From positions 1-28,525 of the forward strand of contig JAQUAA010000003.1 in NCBI GenBank assembly GCA_028687495.1: DNA of 28,525 nt, written 5' to 3'. The position numbers and the translations under genes are program-made. This DNA is from Minisyncoccota bacterium (GTDB lineage: Bacteria > Patescibacteriota > Minisyncoccia > Minisyncoccales > RBG-13-42-11). Of this stretch, positions 13,763 to 22,237 are shown piece after piece; position 1 is the stretch's first letter; the number at the start of each line of letters is the position of its first letter. The notes beneath the pieces are model-generated. The model ran no database searches. It was given only the letters and a program-made list of their open reading frames with translations, and was not told the origin of the DNA.

Positions 13763-14879
13763 TCTTCTTCCTCCTGCACAATTCATAAAAAGCCAAAACC
13801 TGGTCAGCCACTTTGGACCAGGAATATTTTCGGGCTTCTTCCAGCCCCCACTCCCCCATTTCTTTTCTCAATTTTTCGTTTTTTACCAAGAGTTCCAATT
13901 TCTGAGCCAGGGTTTTGAAATCACGGGGTTTTACCAAAAATCTTTTTCCTTTCCCCTTTTCCAGAACGATTTTATAGCCGCTGTTGGCGAAAGCGACCAC
14001 CGGCGTTCCCGAAGCCATGGCCTCCACCAGGACGATGCCGAAACTCTCTCCGAAAATAGCGGGAGAGCAGTAGATATCAGCCGTTCTGTAATAAGAAGGA
14101 ACATCTTTTTCCCCTGCCCTGCCCTCAAAAACAACGTTATCCAGTTTGTTCTTCTTGACCCAATTCCGGCAATCTTCCTCCAGGGGTCCTTCCCCTACCA
14201 CGATTAATCTCAAATTTGAGTATTTTTTGCTTAAAATTTTGAAAGCTTTCAATAAATACATCAATCCCTTTCTTTCTTCTATCCTTCCCAGAAACAAGAT
14301 GTTGATTTTGTCGTCGATGAATTTCTTAATCGCTGGAACCTTCGGATTGAATTCGTTCAGATCTATGCCGTTGGGAATCACCGTTTTCAGTCCCTTGAAA
14401 GCTTTGAAAAATTTCAAATTTAAGGGATTGACGCCGATGATGCCGTCCATTTTCCAGTTGGCAATTTTATTGGCGAAATCCTTGATGGCGGGAAGCTTTT
14501 TAATGAGGCCGCTTTTTTCCAGGTTGGCGTGAAAAGTCAGGATATTCAGAGCGTCCGATCTTTCCAAAATCTGTATTGTCGAGGGAAAACCGAAATTATG
14601 GAAATGAAGCACGTCAAACTTCTCCTTTTTCAAAAAATCATCCAGAGAGAAAAGATTGAAATAAATGCAGAAATCCGCTTGGGTGCCTATGGCCGAAACG
14701 GGAAAAGACGTTCCCAGAAGGGCCACGTCTTTGCCGTAATTTTCAGATTGTTCCCTGCGGGGAGCTATGATTTTTGACCGTATTCCCCTTCTTTTGAATT
14801 CTTGGTGCAATCCTAAAACATGGCGTTTGACTCCGCCAGGCTGCAAAAAAGAATGAAAAGAGACTAAACCTACCTTCAT
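13737..14879 (-). CDS. GT4-family glycosyltransferase
   Basis: 380 residues, GT-B fold. The N-terminal domain starts MKVGLVSFHSFLQPGGVKRH, with the GG loop that binds the donor phosphate. DVLHFHNFG follows. The C-terminal domain has VIPNGIDLNEF, ILFLGRIEERKGLMYLLKAF, LIVVGEGPLEE and the EX7E motif in ESFGIVLVEAMASGTPVV. It is close in pattern to PimA/MshA-like retaining mannosyl- or glucosaminyl-transferases that act on the inner membrane face. The acceptor cannot be deduced. It is divergent from dnaB with only 36 nt between starts, so their promoters overlap. Confidence 0.92.
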   Translation of the reverse strand: MKVGLVSFHSFLQPGGVKRHVLGLHQEFKRRGIRSKIIAPRREQSENYGKDVALLGTSFPVSAIGTQADFCIYFNLFSLDDFLKKEKFDVLHFHNFGFPSTIQILERSDALNILTFHANLEKSGLIKKLPAIKDFANKIANWKMDGIIGVNPLNLKFFKAFKGLKTVIPNGIDLNEFNPKVPAIKKFIDDKINILFLGRIEERKGLMYLLKAFKILSKKYSNLRLIVVGEGPLEEDCRNWVKKNKLDNVVFEGRAGEKDVPSYYRTADIYCSPAIFGESFGIVLVEAMASGTPVVAFANSGYKIVLEKGKGKRFLVKPRDFKTLAQKLELLVKNEKLRKEMGEWGLEEARKYSWSKVADQVLAFYELCRRKKIDKLRKKM

Positions 14880-14908
14880 TTGAGTTTTAATTAATTTTAT
14901 GTTAATTT
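14880..14908 (+). promoter_or_regulatory. Leaderless promoter of dnaB-recR
   Basis: TTGAGT (14880-14885), 17 nt, TAATTT (14903-14908). The dnaB ATG at 14916 is 7 nt beyond, so the message should begin at or next to the start codon. Confidence 0.6.
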
Positions 14909-14915
14909 GGGTTAT

Positions 14916-16271
14916 ATGGCAAACGAGAATTTAGACAAAATCCCTCCTCGTTCAATAGAAAGTGAGAAAGCTCTCCTGGGCTGCTTGATGCTTGATCCAA
15001 ATTCCATCAATAAAATAATAGACTACGTCCAGCAGGATGATTTTTATCATAAGAACCATCAGGAAATCTACCGGGCCTGTCAGGATATTTATGAAAAAGG
15101 AGAGCCGATTGATCTTTTAAGCGTGGCCAACTGGCTTAAAGAAAACAACAAACTGGAAGAAATCGGCGGAAACAGTTATCTGACAGAACTGATAAATTGC
15201 GTTCCCACGGCCGCTCACATCATGAATTATGCCGACAGCGTGCGCGGCAAGAAAACCCTGAGAGATTTAATTTCTTCCGGAACAGAGGTGGCTGATCTCG
15301 GCTACCTTGAGAACAGAAAGCCGGAGGAACTGTTGGACGAAGCCGAGAGTAAAATATTCAGCATTTCCCAGAAAGGACTCAGGCATAATTTTATTTTGAT
15401 CAAGGACGAACTGGGACAGGCTTTCGAGAGAATCGATAAATTGTCCAAGGAAAAAGGCGGCATCAGGGGTCTGAGAACGGGATTTTCCGATTTGGACAAT
15501 ATTCTTTCCGGTCTTCAGAAATCAGACTTGGTGATTCTGGCTTCCAGGCCTTCCATGGGAAAAACTTCCCTGGCGATAAACATAGCCAGTTATGCTGCCA
15601 TTAACGAAAAAATTCCCGTAGGCATATTCAGCCTGGAAATGTCGAAAGACCAGCTGGTTGACAGATTGATCGCCGATCAGGCTGGAATTGACCTTTGGAA
15701 ACTGAGAACAGGCAGGCTTACCAGCGACGGCGAAGACAATGATTTTTCCCGCATCCAGCACGCTTTGGGAGTATTGTCTGAAGCGCCGATTTACATTAAC
15801 GACATTTCCCTGGCCAACGTCATGCACATGAGAGCCATGTCCCGAAGACTGCAGGCTAAAGTCGGTTTAGGCCTGATCGTCGTTGATTATCTGCAGTTGA
15901 TAGAACCGCAAAGCAACAGCATAAACATGGTTCAGCAGATGACGGAAATTTCCAGGGCCTTGAAATCCTTAGCCCGGGAATTAAATGTGCCGGTTCTCGC
16001 CCTTTCCCAGCTATCAAGAGCGGTTGAACAGAGAACTCCCCAAATTCCCAGACTCTCCGATTTGAGGGAAACCGGAGCCATTGAGCAGGATGCCGACGTG
16101 GTTTTGTTCATATACCGCGAAGACAGATACCGGCCGGATACGGACAGAAAAAACATCGCCGATATCATCATCGCCAAACACCGCAACGGACCGGTGGGCA
16201 AGGTGGAGCTTTATTTTGACGAAAGTCGGGTTGCTTTCCGAAATCTGGAAAAAAGTTATTTTGAGGAATAA
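14916..16271 (+). CDS. dnaB: Replicative DNA helicase
   Basis: 451 residues from ATG 14916. An in-frame TTG at 14907 lies inside the -10 box and cannot be the start. The N-terminal domain (PPRSIESEKALLGCLMLDP) and linker helix are followed by the RecA-like motor: Walker A RPSMGKTS (211-218), IFSLEMSKDQL, Walker B LIVVDYLQL, and the loop and finger segment LSQLSRAVEQR ... RLSDLRETGAIEQDADVV. There is no intein. It unwinds DNA at the fork as a hexamer. There is no Shine-Dalgarno. recR follows after 2 nt. Confidence 0.97.
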   Translation: MANENLDKIPPRSIESEKALLGCLMLDPNSINKIIDYVQQDDFYHKNHQEIYRACQDIYEKGEPIDLLSVANWLKENNKLEEIGGNSYLTELINCVPTAAHIMNYADSVRGKKTLRDLISSGTEVADLGYLENRKPEELLDEAESKIFSISQKGLRHNFILIKDELGQAFERIDKLSKEKGGIRGLRTGFSDLDNILSGLQKSDLVILASRPSMGKTSLAINIASYAAINEKIPVGIFSLEMSKDQLVDRLIADQAGIDLWKLRTGRLTSDGEDNDFSRIQHALGVLSEAPIYINDISLANVMHMRAMSRRLQAKVGLGLIVVDYLQLIEPQSNSINMVQQMTEISRALKSLARELNVPVLALSQLSRAVEQRTPQIPRLSDLRETGAIEQDADVVLFIYREDRYRPDTDRKNIADIIIAKHRNGPVGKVELYFDESRVAFRNLEKSYFEE

Positions 16272-16273
16272 TT

Positions 16274-16867
16274 ATGTATTCACCCCAGATCAGAAAATTG
16301 ATAGATTTGTTTTCCAAATTTCCCACAGTCGGGCCAAGGACAGCTGCCCGATTCGTTTTTTATTTATTGAGATTGCCGAAAGAAGAGATCCAGGAACTGA
16401 CATCTGCCATTTCAGACCTGAAAGAAAAAGTGAAGCTCTGTGAGTTTTGTTTCAAGTCGTTTGAGGGTGAAGGAGAACTTTGCGAAATCTGCAGAGATCC
16501 CCGCCGGGACAAATCCCTGATCTGCGCAATTGAAAAAGAAATCGACCTGATTCCCGTTGAGAGAACGAAGAAATACCAGGGTCTCTATTTCGTCCTGGTC
16601 GGGACGATTTCCACTTTGAAAAGAGAAGACATTAAAAAAATAAGGGCAGAGGAGCTTTTGGAAAGGGCCAATAAGCCTGAAGTCAAAGAAATCATCCTGG
16701 CTCTCAATCCGACGACCGAAGGAGAAGCGACGGTTCTCTACTTGGAAAGATTATTGAAACCCTTAAACAAAAAAATCACCCGTTTGGGACGGGGTTTACC
16801 GGTGGGAGCCGAGTTAGAGTACGCCGACGAAGAAACTTTATCTTCGGCTTTGGAAGGAAGAAAGTAA
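16274..16867 (+). CDS. recR: Recombination mediator RecR
   Basis: 197 residues, normal size. N-terminal HhH (FSKFPTVGPRTAARFVF), zinc finger C56, C59, C70 and C73 (CEFCF...LCEIC), a Toprim domain (SLICAIEKEIDLIPVE ... ILALNPTTEGEATVLYLERLL), and the C-terminal Walker B-like IT RLGRGLPVGAELEYADEETL. Works with RecO/RecF in gap repair. The start lies 2 nt after dnaB, so it is translated from the same message. It converges on rplU with 2 nt between the two stops. Confidence 0.97.
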   Translation: MYSPQIRKLIDLFSKFPTVGPRTAARFVFYLLRLPKEEIQELTSAISDLKEKVKLCEFCFKSFEGEGELCEICRDPRRDKSLICAIEKEIDLIPVERTKKYQGLYFVLVGTISTLKREDIKKIRAEELLERANKPEVKEIILALNPTTEGEATVLYLERLLKPLNKKITRLGRGLPVGAELEYADEETLSSALEGRK

Positions 16868-16869
16868 AA

Positions 16870-17187
16870 CTATTCTCCTGATTCTATTTTTAGGATTTCC
16901 ACCTGAGTGAAGGGCTGACGATGGCCCTTTTTTACTTTGTAGCGTTTCTTGGCTTTATACTTGAAAGCGATCACTTTCTTGTTTTTTCCCTGCGTCATAA
17001 TCTTGGCCGTGACTTTGGCGCCTTTGACAAAAGGGGTTCCGATTTCCAGTTTCTTGTTCTTTTCCAAAAGCAAAACCTTGTCGAAAGCCACTTCGTTCCC
17101 CTCTTTTTTCTCCAGTTTCTCAATTTTTATTCTTTGACCGGGCGAAACAAGATATTGTTTTCCGCCGGTTTTTATTACGGCTAACAT
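16870..17187 (-). CDS. rplU: 50S ribosomal protein L21
   Basis: 105 residues, full length. It starts MLAVIKTGGKQYLVSPGQ. The lysine-rich GKNKKVIAFKYKAKKRYKVKKGHRQPFT segment with QVEILKI at the end is the L21 signature. The usual downstream partner rpmA is absent here because the gene converges directly on recR. The ATG lies 8 nt after a perfect TATAAT, with no Shine-Dalgarno. Confidence 0.97.
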   Translation of the reverse strand: MLAVIKTGGKQYLVSPGQRIKIEKLEKKEGNEVAFDKVLLLEKNKKLEIGTPFVKGAKVTAKIMTQGKNKKVIAFKYKAKKRYKVKKGHRQPFTQVEILKIESGE

Positions 17188-17195
17188 ATAGAGTT

Positions 17196-17223
17196 ATTAT
17201 AATCTATCCCTAAAAAAAATCAA
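17196..17223 (-). promoter_or_regulatory. Leaderless promoter of rplU
   Basis: On the minus strand TTGATT (17223-17218), 16 nt, TATAAT (17201-17196), then 8 nt to the ATG. This is the cleanest -10 box in the window. Confidence 0.75.
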
Positions 17224-17227
17224 TGAT

Positions 17228-18259
17228 TTACTCTTCCATCTCTCCCTGGGGTTTTTTAAGCTCTTTCACCTCTATGGCAGGTTCTCTTTCCGCTATCTTG
17301 ACTACGTCTTTGTCTATTTTACCGAACTCTCTGTAGGCGGAATTATAGCAATTAACGGTCGTTGACAGATTGTTGCCGAGCTTTCTGAAATATTCGTCGT
17401 AATTGGCGATATGTCTGCCCAGCATCTCCACTCTTTTCTTGATTTCTTTAGCTGATTCTTCTATCTGTAGGGCTCTCAATCCCTGGATTATGGTTTGCAG
17501 ATAAGCGTAAAAAGAGGTAGGCGAAACTATGTGGACGTGTTTTTCTCTGACCGCATAATCGACCAGATCGCGCGTATTCGTCTTTACTGCGCCGATTTTA
17601 TTCACCAGCAAATCGTAATAAATGGCCTCTGCCGGAATGAACATAAAGGCGAATTCCATGGTTTTTTCCGCTGGTCTTATATATTTTGCCGTTTCATCAA
17701 TCCTGTTTTTCAAATCTTGTTTAAAGATTTTTTCCAGTTCTTCCCGTTTTTCGGCATTTCTTTCTTCGACGATGCGGTTGTAATTTTCCAGGGAAAACTT
17801 GGAATCAATCGGAATAAGCTTGTCCCTGACGAAAATTACGGCGTCAACAGTTTCACCGTCCCTGAATTTATACTGCATCTGATACTGGCTGGGATTGAAA
17901 ACGTTCTTAAGCAGTTCTTCCAGATAATATTCCCCAAGAATGCCCCGCTGTTTAGGATTTTTTAAAATATCCTCCAGGGATTGAAGCTGGTCGGCGAATC
18001 CGATGACCTGTTTGTTGGTTTCGTCGAGTTTGGTCAGTTTCTCGGTTACGTCCTGGATTATTTTTATGCTCTGACCGTACTGGTTCTGGATGTTCCTGTT
18101 TGATTCAGCCAGCTTATTGTCTAAAACCTGGTTAAGCTCGTTAAGTCTCTGCATTATCAAAAGATTGTCTTCCTGAGAAGGTTTTTTATTCATTCTCAAT
18201 AATAAAAAGATTGCTATGGTAATTCCCAGAATGATGATTATTGAGAAGATATCGTTCAT
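17228..18259 (-). CDS. rmuC: RmuC-family protein
   Basis: 343 residues. An N-terminal membrane helix (DIFSIIIILGITIAIFLLL, 3-21), then a coiled coil (about 30-95). The nuclease-like RmuC domain follows: LKNPKQRGILGEYYLEELLK, DGETVDAVIFVRDKLIPIDSKFSLENY, and AEKTMEFAFMFIPAEAIYYDLL. RmuC limits recombination at inverted repeats in E. coli by an unclear mechanism. The D..I...IDSKF residues of the PD-(D/E)xK-like core are present. The ATG lies 6 nt after the -10 box. The structured 24-bp inverted-repeat element begins 41 nt upstream. Confidence 0.93.
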   Translation of the reverse strand: MNDIFSIIIILGITIAIFLLLRMNKKPSQEDNLLIMQRLNELNQVLDNKLAESNRNIQNQYGQSIKIIQDVTEKLTKLDETNKQVIGFADQLQSLEDILKNPKQRGILGEYYLEELLKNVFNPSQYQMQYKFRDGETVDAVIFVRDKLIPIDSKFSLENYNRIVEERNAEKREELEKIFKQDLKNRIDETAKYIRPAEKTMEFAFMFIPAEAIYYDLLVNKIGAVKTNTRDLVDYAVREKHVHIVSPTSFYAYLQTIIQGLRALQIEESAKEIKKRVEMLGRHIANYDEYFRKLGNNLSTTVNCYNSAYREFGKIDKDVVKIAEREPAIEVKELKKPQGEMEE

Positions 18260-18265
18260 GGGTAT

Positions 18266-18294
18266 ATAATATCTTTTCTATAAGAATCAGTCAA
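18266..18294 (-). promoter_or_regulatory. Leaderless promoter of rmuC
   Basis: On the minus strand TTGACT (18294-18289), 17 nt, TATTAT (18271-18266), then 6 nt to the ATG. Confidence 0.7.
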
Positions 18295-18299
18295 AACTA

Positions 18300-18510
18300 A
18301 AAGCTCTTTCATTCGTTACCGACTTCTGCTGGGGGATGCTACCGTCGCTGTATCGTGCGAGACCTCTTGTTCTTAAAAGAACATTTGATCATGCCTTAAC
18401 CAGCATACAACTTCGATAAGTATCGAAGGTTTACCCAGCTGTTTATACCTTGCCTTCTATGTGTCTAAGCACATTAAGGTGGTATGGTCGGTAACGAATG
18501 AAAGAGCTTT
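18300..18510. ncRNA. Multi-branched structured element closed by a perfect 24-bp inverted repeat
   Basis: The outer arms 18300-18323 and 18487-18510 are perfect reverse complements over 24 nt. The 163 nt between them fold further: CTTCGAT/ATCGAAG (18411-18417/18422-18428) enclosed by CAGC/GCTG (18401-18404/18438-18441), TGTTCT/AGAACA (18368-18373/18378-18383), and a three-part hairpin ATACC..CCTT..ATGTG / CACAT..AAGG..GGTAT (18445-18485). There is no long reading frame. The strand is undecided because the helices read on both. It could be a structured RNA gene or a small inverted-repeat mobile element. No target duplication is evident. Confidence 0.6.
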
Positions 18511-18551
18511 ACAAAATTAATTTTATAAAAATAAAAAATATCTGTCAAGAG

Positions 18552-19505
18552 TTATTTCGTACAAATTTCAACCAGGACAAAGCTGGCGTAAATCCCCAGT
18601 AAAAACAACCCTTCCCTCTTGGTAATAGCCTGTCCCGTCCTCAAAGTGAATAAAAACACCAAAGCAGCGGCTACCAGAAAAATCCGGCCGATGGCTATGG
18701 AAGAGAAATCAGTGATGGTGATGGGATGAATCATGGCAACTATTCCCAGAACCAGGGTGGCAGTGATTACCACTCCTCCCATTAAATCCCCCAAAGCCAG
18801 CCAATCATGGCCTTTCTTAGCTGCCAGAATTGAGAAAAAGGCCTCGGGCAGGGAGTCTCCCAGGCCGACGATCAAGATACCGATCAAACCGATGGGCAAG
18901 GTCAGATAACCGGCGAAAAAGGTTGCCGATCTGACCATGCCGTTGGCGGCCAAGAGAAGAAAAACAACCGAAATCAGGAATTTACCGAAATTCTTAAAGA
19001 AAAAACCGAAATTCATGCACTCGGTGATGCCGTCGTAAACCTTGGTGAACCTCTCTTTTTTCGAGAAAAGCCAGACCATGTAACCGAAAAATGCCAGGAA
19101 AAGCAGAATGCTGTCCCATCGTGAAAGAACCCGATCGGAAATCAAAACCAGGGGCAGAATGGCAATGCCAATGGTGAAGATGGAACTTCCCTGGACGGTC
19201 CGGCTGGAAGCGGACAATCCCTTTCTTGAGATCAAAGCGGCCAAACCTATCACCAGGGAAAGATCGACGATGTTCCCGCCGACGACGTCCCCGAAAGAAA
19301 GCTCCGGTATTTTGTTTATGGCGGAGATTATACCAACGAAAAAATTAGGTATGGATACGCCGAAAGCCATCAGAAAGAAAGCGACGACGAACTCTTTCCA
19401 CCCCAAAAACTTGGCTATTTTAGACAGGGCGTCGACGAGCCAGCGGCTTGAAAAACCGAGTATCAGGCAGGAAACGAGAAAAATTAAAATATTGGACCAG
19501 AGCAT
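18552..19505 (-). CDS. Ca2+/cation antiporter (CaCA, YrbG-type)
   Basis: 317 residues with about ten membrane helices in two inverted halves. The alpha-1 repeat is AFGVSIPNFFVGIISAINK with GDVVGGNIVDLSLVIGLA. The alpha-2 repeat is VGLGDSLPEAFFSILAAKK with LGDLMGGVVITATLVLG. In alpha-1 the usual Glu after SxP is Asn (SIPNF), while alpha-2 keeps Glu (SLPEA), so ion selectivity may differ from the classic exchanger. It starts 1 nt after the P-type ATPase stop, so the two cation transporters form one operon. Confidence 0.9.
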   Translation of the reverse strand: MLWSNILIFLVSCLILGFSSRWLVDALSKIAKFLGWKEFVVAFFLMAFGVSIPNFFVGIISAINKIPELSFGDVVGGNIVDLSLVIGLAALISRKGLSASSRTVQGSSIFTIGIAILPLVLISDRVLSRWDSILLFLAFFGYMVWLFSKKERFTKVYDGITECMNFGFFFKNFGKFLISVVFLLLAANGMVRSATFFAGYLTLPIGLIGILIVGLGDSLPEAFFSILAAKKGHDWLALGDLMGGVVITATLVLGIVAMIHPITITDFSSIAIGRIFLVAAALVFLFTLRTGQAITKREGLFLLGIYASFVLVEICTK

Positions 19506-19506
19506 C

Positions 19507-22086
19507 TTACTTGAAATCTTTTTTAATGAAATACCACTTGACCATTTCGACCATGATTAAATTTAACAAACCGAATCCCAAGAGAATTCCCCACTCAAAG
19601 AGACCGAAGGAAGCGGTTTTCAGCAGGGATTGCAGCGGCCCCCAATAAACGGCGGCTATCAAAAACACGAATCCTAATATTATCGTAACCGTCAAATAGG
19701 CATTTGAAAAGGGGTTGTACTGCCAGATGTTTTTCCTCAGATTGCGGCAGGAGAAGATGAAAAAGAAAGAATCGATCGTCAGGCCGACGAACATGACGCT
19801 GCGTAGCTTATCCAAAGGATAGTTTTGGTTCCAAAGCCAGAGAAAGATGCCGAAAAGAATGAGGTTGGTGAAAAGGCCGACGAAGAAAATCAGAACGTTC
19901 ATCTCCTTCGTTAGAATAGACAGATGCGGTGGTTCCGGTTTCCTTTTCATGATGTCTTTCTCTTCCGGCTCGAAAGTCAGGGCAAAGGAAGGAGGCGTGC
20001 TTTCGATCATGTTCTTCCACAGTATTTGGCCGGGCAGAACCGGCAGAGGAAGGCGGCAGATGATGGCCAATCCTATCAGCATGACTTCGGTGAAACCGCC
20101 GACCAGCAAATAAGTGATTATCTTTCTGACGTTGTCGATGATTCTTCTGCCTTCCTCCACGGCGGTAATGATTATTTCAAAATCGTCGGTCAGAAGGGTC
20201 AGATCGGAAGCGGCTTTGGCGACATCCGTCCCGGAACCCAGGGCCACTCCTATGTCGGCTTTTTTCAGGGCCGGAGCGTCGTTAACGCCGTCTCCGGTCA
20301 TGGCCACGACCTCGCCCTTTCTTTTCAGGGCAGTAATGATTCTGAGCTTATGCCTCGGTTCCACCCTGGCATAAATCTGAATCCTGTCCAAAATTTTATC
20401 CAATTCCCTGTCGGACAAATTGTCCAGTTCTTTTCCTTCCAGAATGTTCTCTTCTTTGATTCTTAAACCCAGCTCTTCGGCCACGCTTTTTGCCGTCAGC
20501 CTGTGGTCGCCGGTAACGATGATCGGTCTCATGCCGGCTTGGCGGCAGATTTTGATGGAGGTTTTGGCCGTGGCTCTGATGGGGTCTTTTAGCGTAATGA
20601 AACCTAGAAACTTGAGATTGCTGCAGAGGTCCTGCAGGTTTTCCGTTTTCAGTTTGGGATTCTTGAATTTTTTATAGGCCGTGGCGACTATCCTTAATCC
20701 CCTGCCCGCCAATTTTTCCAGCTGATTTTCCAAATTCGCTTTTTCTTTAGCGCTCAGTCTTGAAAATCCCAGGATTTTCTCCGGGGCTCCGCAAAGGTAG
20801 AGAATTTTTTCACTCTCCTCGCCTTTATATAAAGCAGCGGCGAATTTATTTATCGGATTGAAGGTAATTTCAGATATTTTTTTCTTTTCAAATTCTCTTT
20901 TTCCGTCAATCCCGGCTTCTACTCCCGCTTCCAGAATGGCTTTTTCCGTCGGCCTCCCCCGCAACTGCCATTTCTCCTTGGCTTCTTCCGGATTTTCGAT
21001 GAAAGCCTCGGAAGTCAGAACCGCCGCCTTGAGAATGGAAAATCTGTCGCCGATTACTTCGTCCACTCTCATCTTCCCTTCCGTCAGAGTGGCGGTTTTA
21101 TCGGTAGCGATTACCGAGGTGCTGCCCAGGGTTTCCGCCGCAACCATTTTTCTGATCAGTCCCTTTTTTTTCAGGATTTCCTGCATGCCGAAGGTGAAAA
21201 CCAGGGTGACGGCCACGGGCAGCCCTTCGGGAATGGCCGCCACGGCTACCGCCACGGCGGTAAGGAAAATCTCCAAAGGATTCTTTCCCGTAGCCAGGCC
21301 GATGATGAAAATGATCAGACAGAGAAAAAGAATGATCAACCCCAGTAATTTGCCGAAATTGGCTATTTTCTTTTGGTACGGCGTCTTTTCTTCCTTCGTT
21401 TCCAGCAAGCTCCGGGCTATTTCCCCGATTTTGGTTCTGGGGCCGGTTTCGGTGACGATCATCTTTCCTTTCCCCTCTTCGACAACCGTTCCCATGTAAG
21501 CCATGTTGTTTCTGTCGGCCAAGACGGTTTCTTCCGCCAGAGCATCGATTGATTTTTTTGTCGACAGCCACTCGCCGGTCAGGATCATTTCGTTTATTTT
21601 CAGATTATGGCTTTCAATGATTCTGCCGTCAGCCGGCACATTGTCCCCCGGATTCAAAATCACGATGTCCCCCGGCACCAGTTCGCCAGCATCAATAATC
21701 TTCAGATTTCCCATGCGCAAAACCTCCGCCCCGTATTTGATTATTTTTTTCAGTTCTTTCAGGGTTTTGGCGGATTTGTTTTCCTGGATGAAGCCGATGA
21801 TGATGTTCAAAAAAACGACGCCGAGAATGATGACGGCATCGGTATATTCTTTCAGGATGAGGGTGACGGCCGCGGCAATCAATAAAATATAAATTAAAGG
21901 ATTCTGGAGCTGTTGGAAAAGTATTTTAAACCAGGGCAGTCCTTTTTCTTCGGGCAGTTTGTTTCTGCCGAACTCCCTTTGTCTTATGCCAATCTCCTCT
22001 TCCGTCCCCAGACCTTTTTTCAGGTCGCTCCTCAGAATATCTACGATTTCTTTTTCCGACAAATTGTGCCACAAAATTTCAGCCAT
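19507..22086 (-). CDS. P2-type cation-transporting ATPase (Ca2+-ATPase-like)
   Basis: 859 residues, the full length of bacterial P2A ATPases. It has an N-terminal cation ATPase domain, an A domain with LTGEW (TGES in most, 170-173), and helix M4 with PEGLPV (286-291). The phosphorylation loop is DKTATLT (329-335; D329), where nearly all P-type ATPases have DKTGTLT. MTGDGVNDAPALKKADIGVA and six C-terminal helices follow. PEGLP in M4 suits Ca2+ or a related cation. The reading frame is otherwise intact. tRNA-Glu lies 50 nt upstream on the same strand. The exchanger follows. Confidence 0.93.
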   Translation of the reverse strand: MAEILWHNLSEKEIVDILRSDLKKGLGTEEEIGIRQREFGRNKLPEEKGLPWFKILFQQLQNPLIYILLIAAAVTLILKEYTDAVIILGVVFLNIIIGFIQENKSAKTLKELKKIIKYGAEVLRMGNLKIIDAGELVPGDIVILNPGDNVPADGRIIESHNLKINEMILTGEWLSTKKSIDALAEETVLADRNNMAYMGTVVEEGKGKMIVTETGPRTKIGEIARSLLETKEEKTPYQKKIANFGKLLGLIILFLCLIIFIIGLATGKNPLEIFLTAVAVAVAAIPEGLPVAVTLVFTFGMQEILKKKGLIRKMVAAETLGSTSVIATDKTATLTEGKMRVDEVIGDRFSILKAAVLTSEAFIENPEEAKEKWQLRGRPTEKAILEAGVEAGIDGKREFEKKKISEITFNPINKFAAALYKGEESEKILYLCGAPEKILGFSRLSAKEKANLENQLEKLAGRGLRIVATAYKKFKNPKLKTENLQDLCSNLKFLGFITLKDPIRATAKTSIKICRQAGMRPIIVTGDHRLTAKSVAEELGLRIKEENILEGKELDNLSDRELDKILDRIQIYARVEPRHKLRIITALKRKGEVVAMTGDGVNDAPALKKADIGVALGSGTDVAKAASDLTLLTDDFEIIITAVEEGRRIIDNVRKIITYLLVGGFTEVMLIGLAIICRLPLPVLPGQILWKNMIESTPPSFALTFEPEEKDIMKRKPEPPHLSILTKEMNVLIFFVGLFTNLILFGIFLWLWNQNYPLDKLRSVMFVGLTIDSFFFIFSCRNLRKNIWQYNPFSNAYLTVTIILGFVFLIAAVYWGPLQSLLKTASFGLFEWGILLGFGLLNLIMVEMVKWYFIKKDFK

Positions 22087-22136
22087 TAGGATATTTTAAA
22101 ACAAAAAGACTTCGCTTGGAAGCCTTCCGACGATGA

Positions 22137-22215
22137 TGGTGCCGCCTACCAGATTTGAACTGGTGATTTTCGGGATGAGAACCCGACGTCCTAAACCGGG
22201 CTAGACGAAGGCGGC
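22137..22215 (-). tRNA. tRNA-Glu (anticodon CUC) with encoded CCA
   Basis: Acceptor GCCGCCT (complement of 22209-22215) pairs with AGGCGGC (complement of 22141-22147). The discriminator is A and CCA is encoded (complement of 22137-22139). The anticodon loop TTCTCAT in the TCGGG/CCCGA stem gives CUC (Glu). The T-arm is ACCAG TTCAAAT CTGGT. Unlike tRNA-Gln in this window, CCA is in the gene. Confidence 0.94.
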
Positions 22216-22237
22216 GAGGTGGAGAGGTGGTGGTATT

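Noticed and set aside
14907..14915. TTG start giving dnaB three extra residues
   Set aside because: The codon overlaps the -10 box (14903-14908), so it would not be in the transcript.
18300..18510. 6S RNA, tmRNA or SRP RNA
   Set aside because: There is no single long hairpin with a central bubble, no tRNA-like ends and no GGAAGGAAGCAGCC-type motif.
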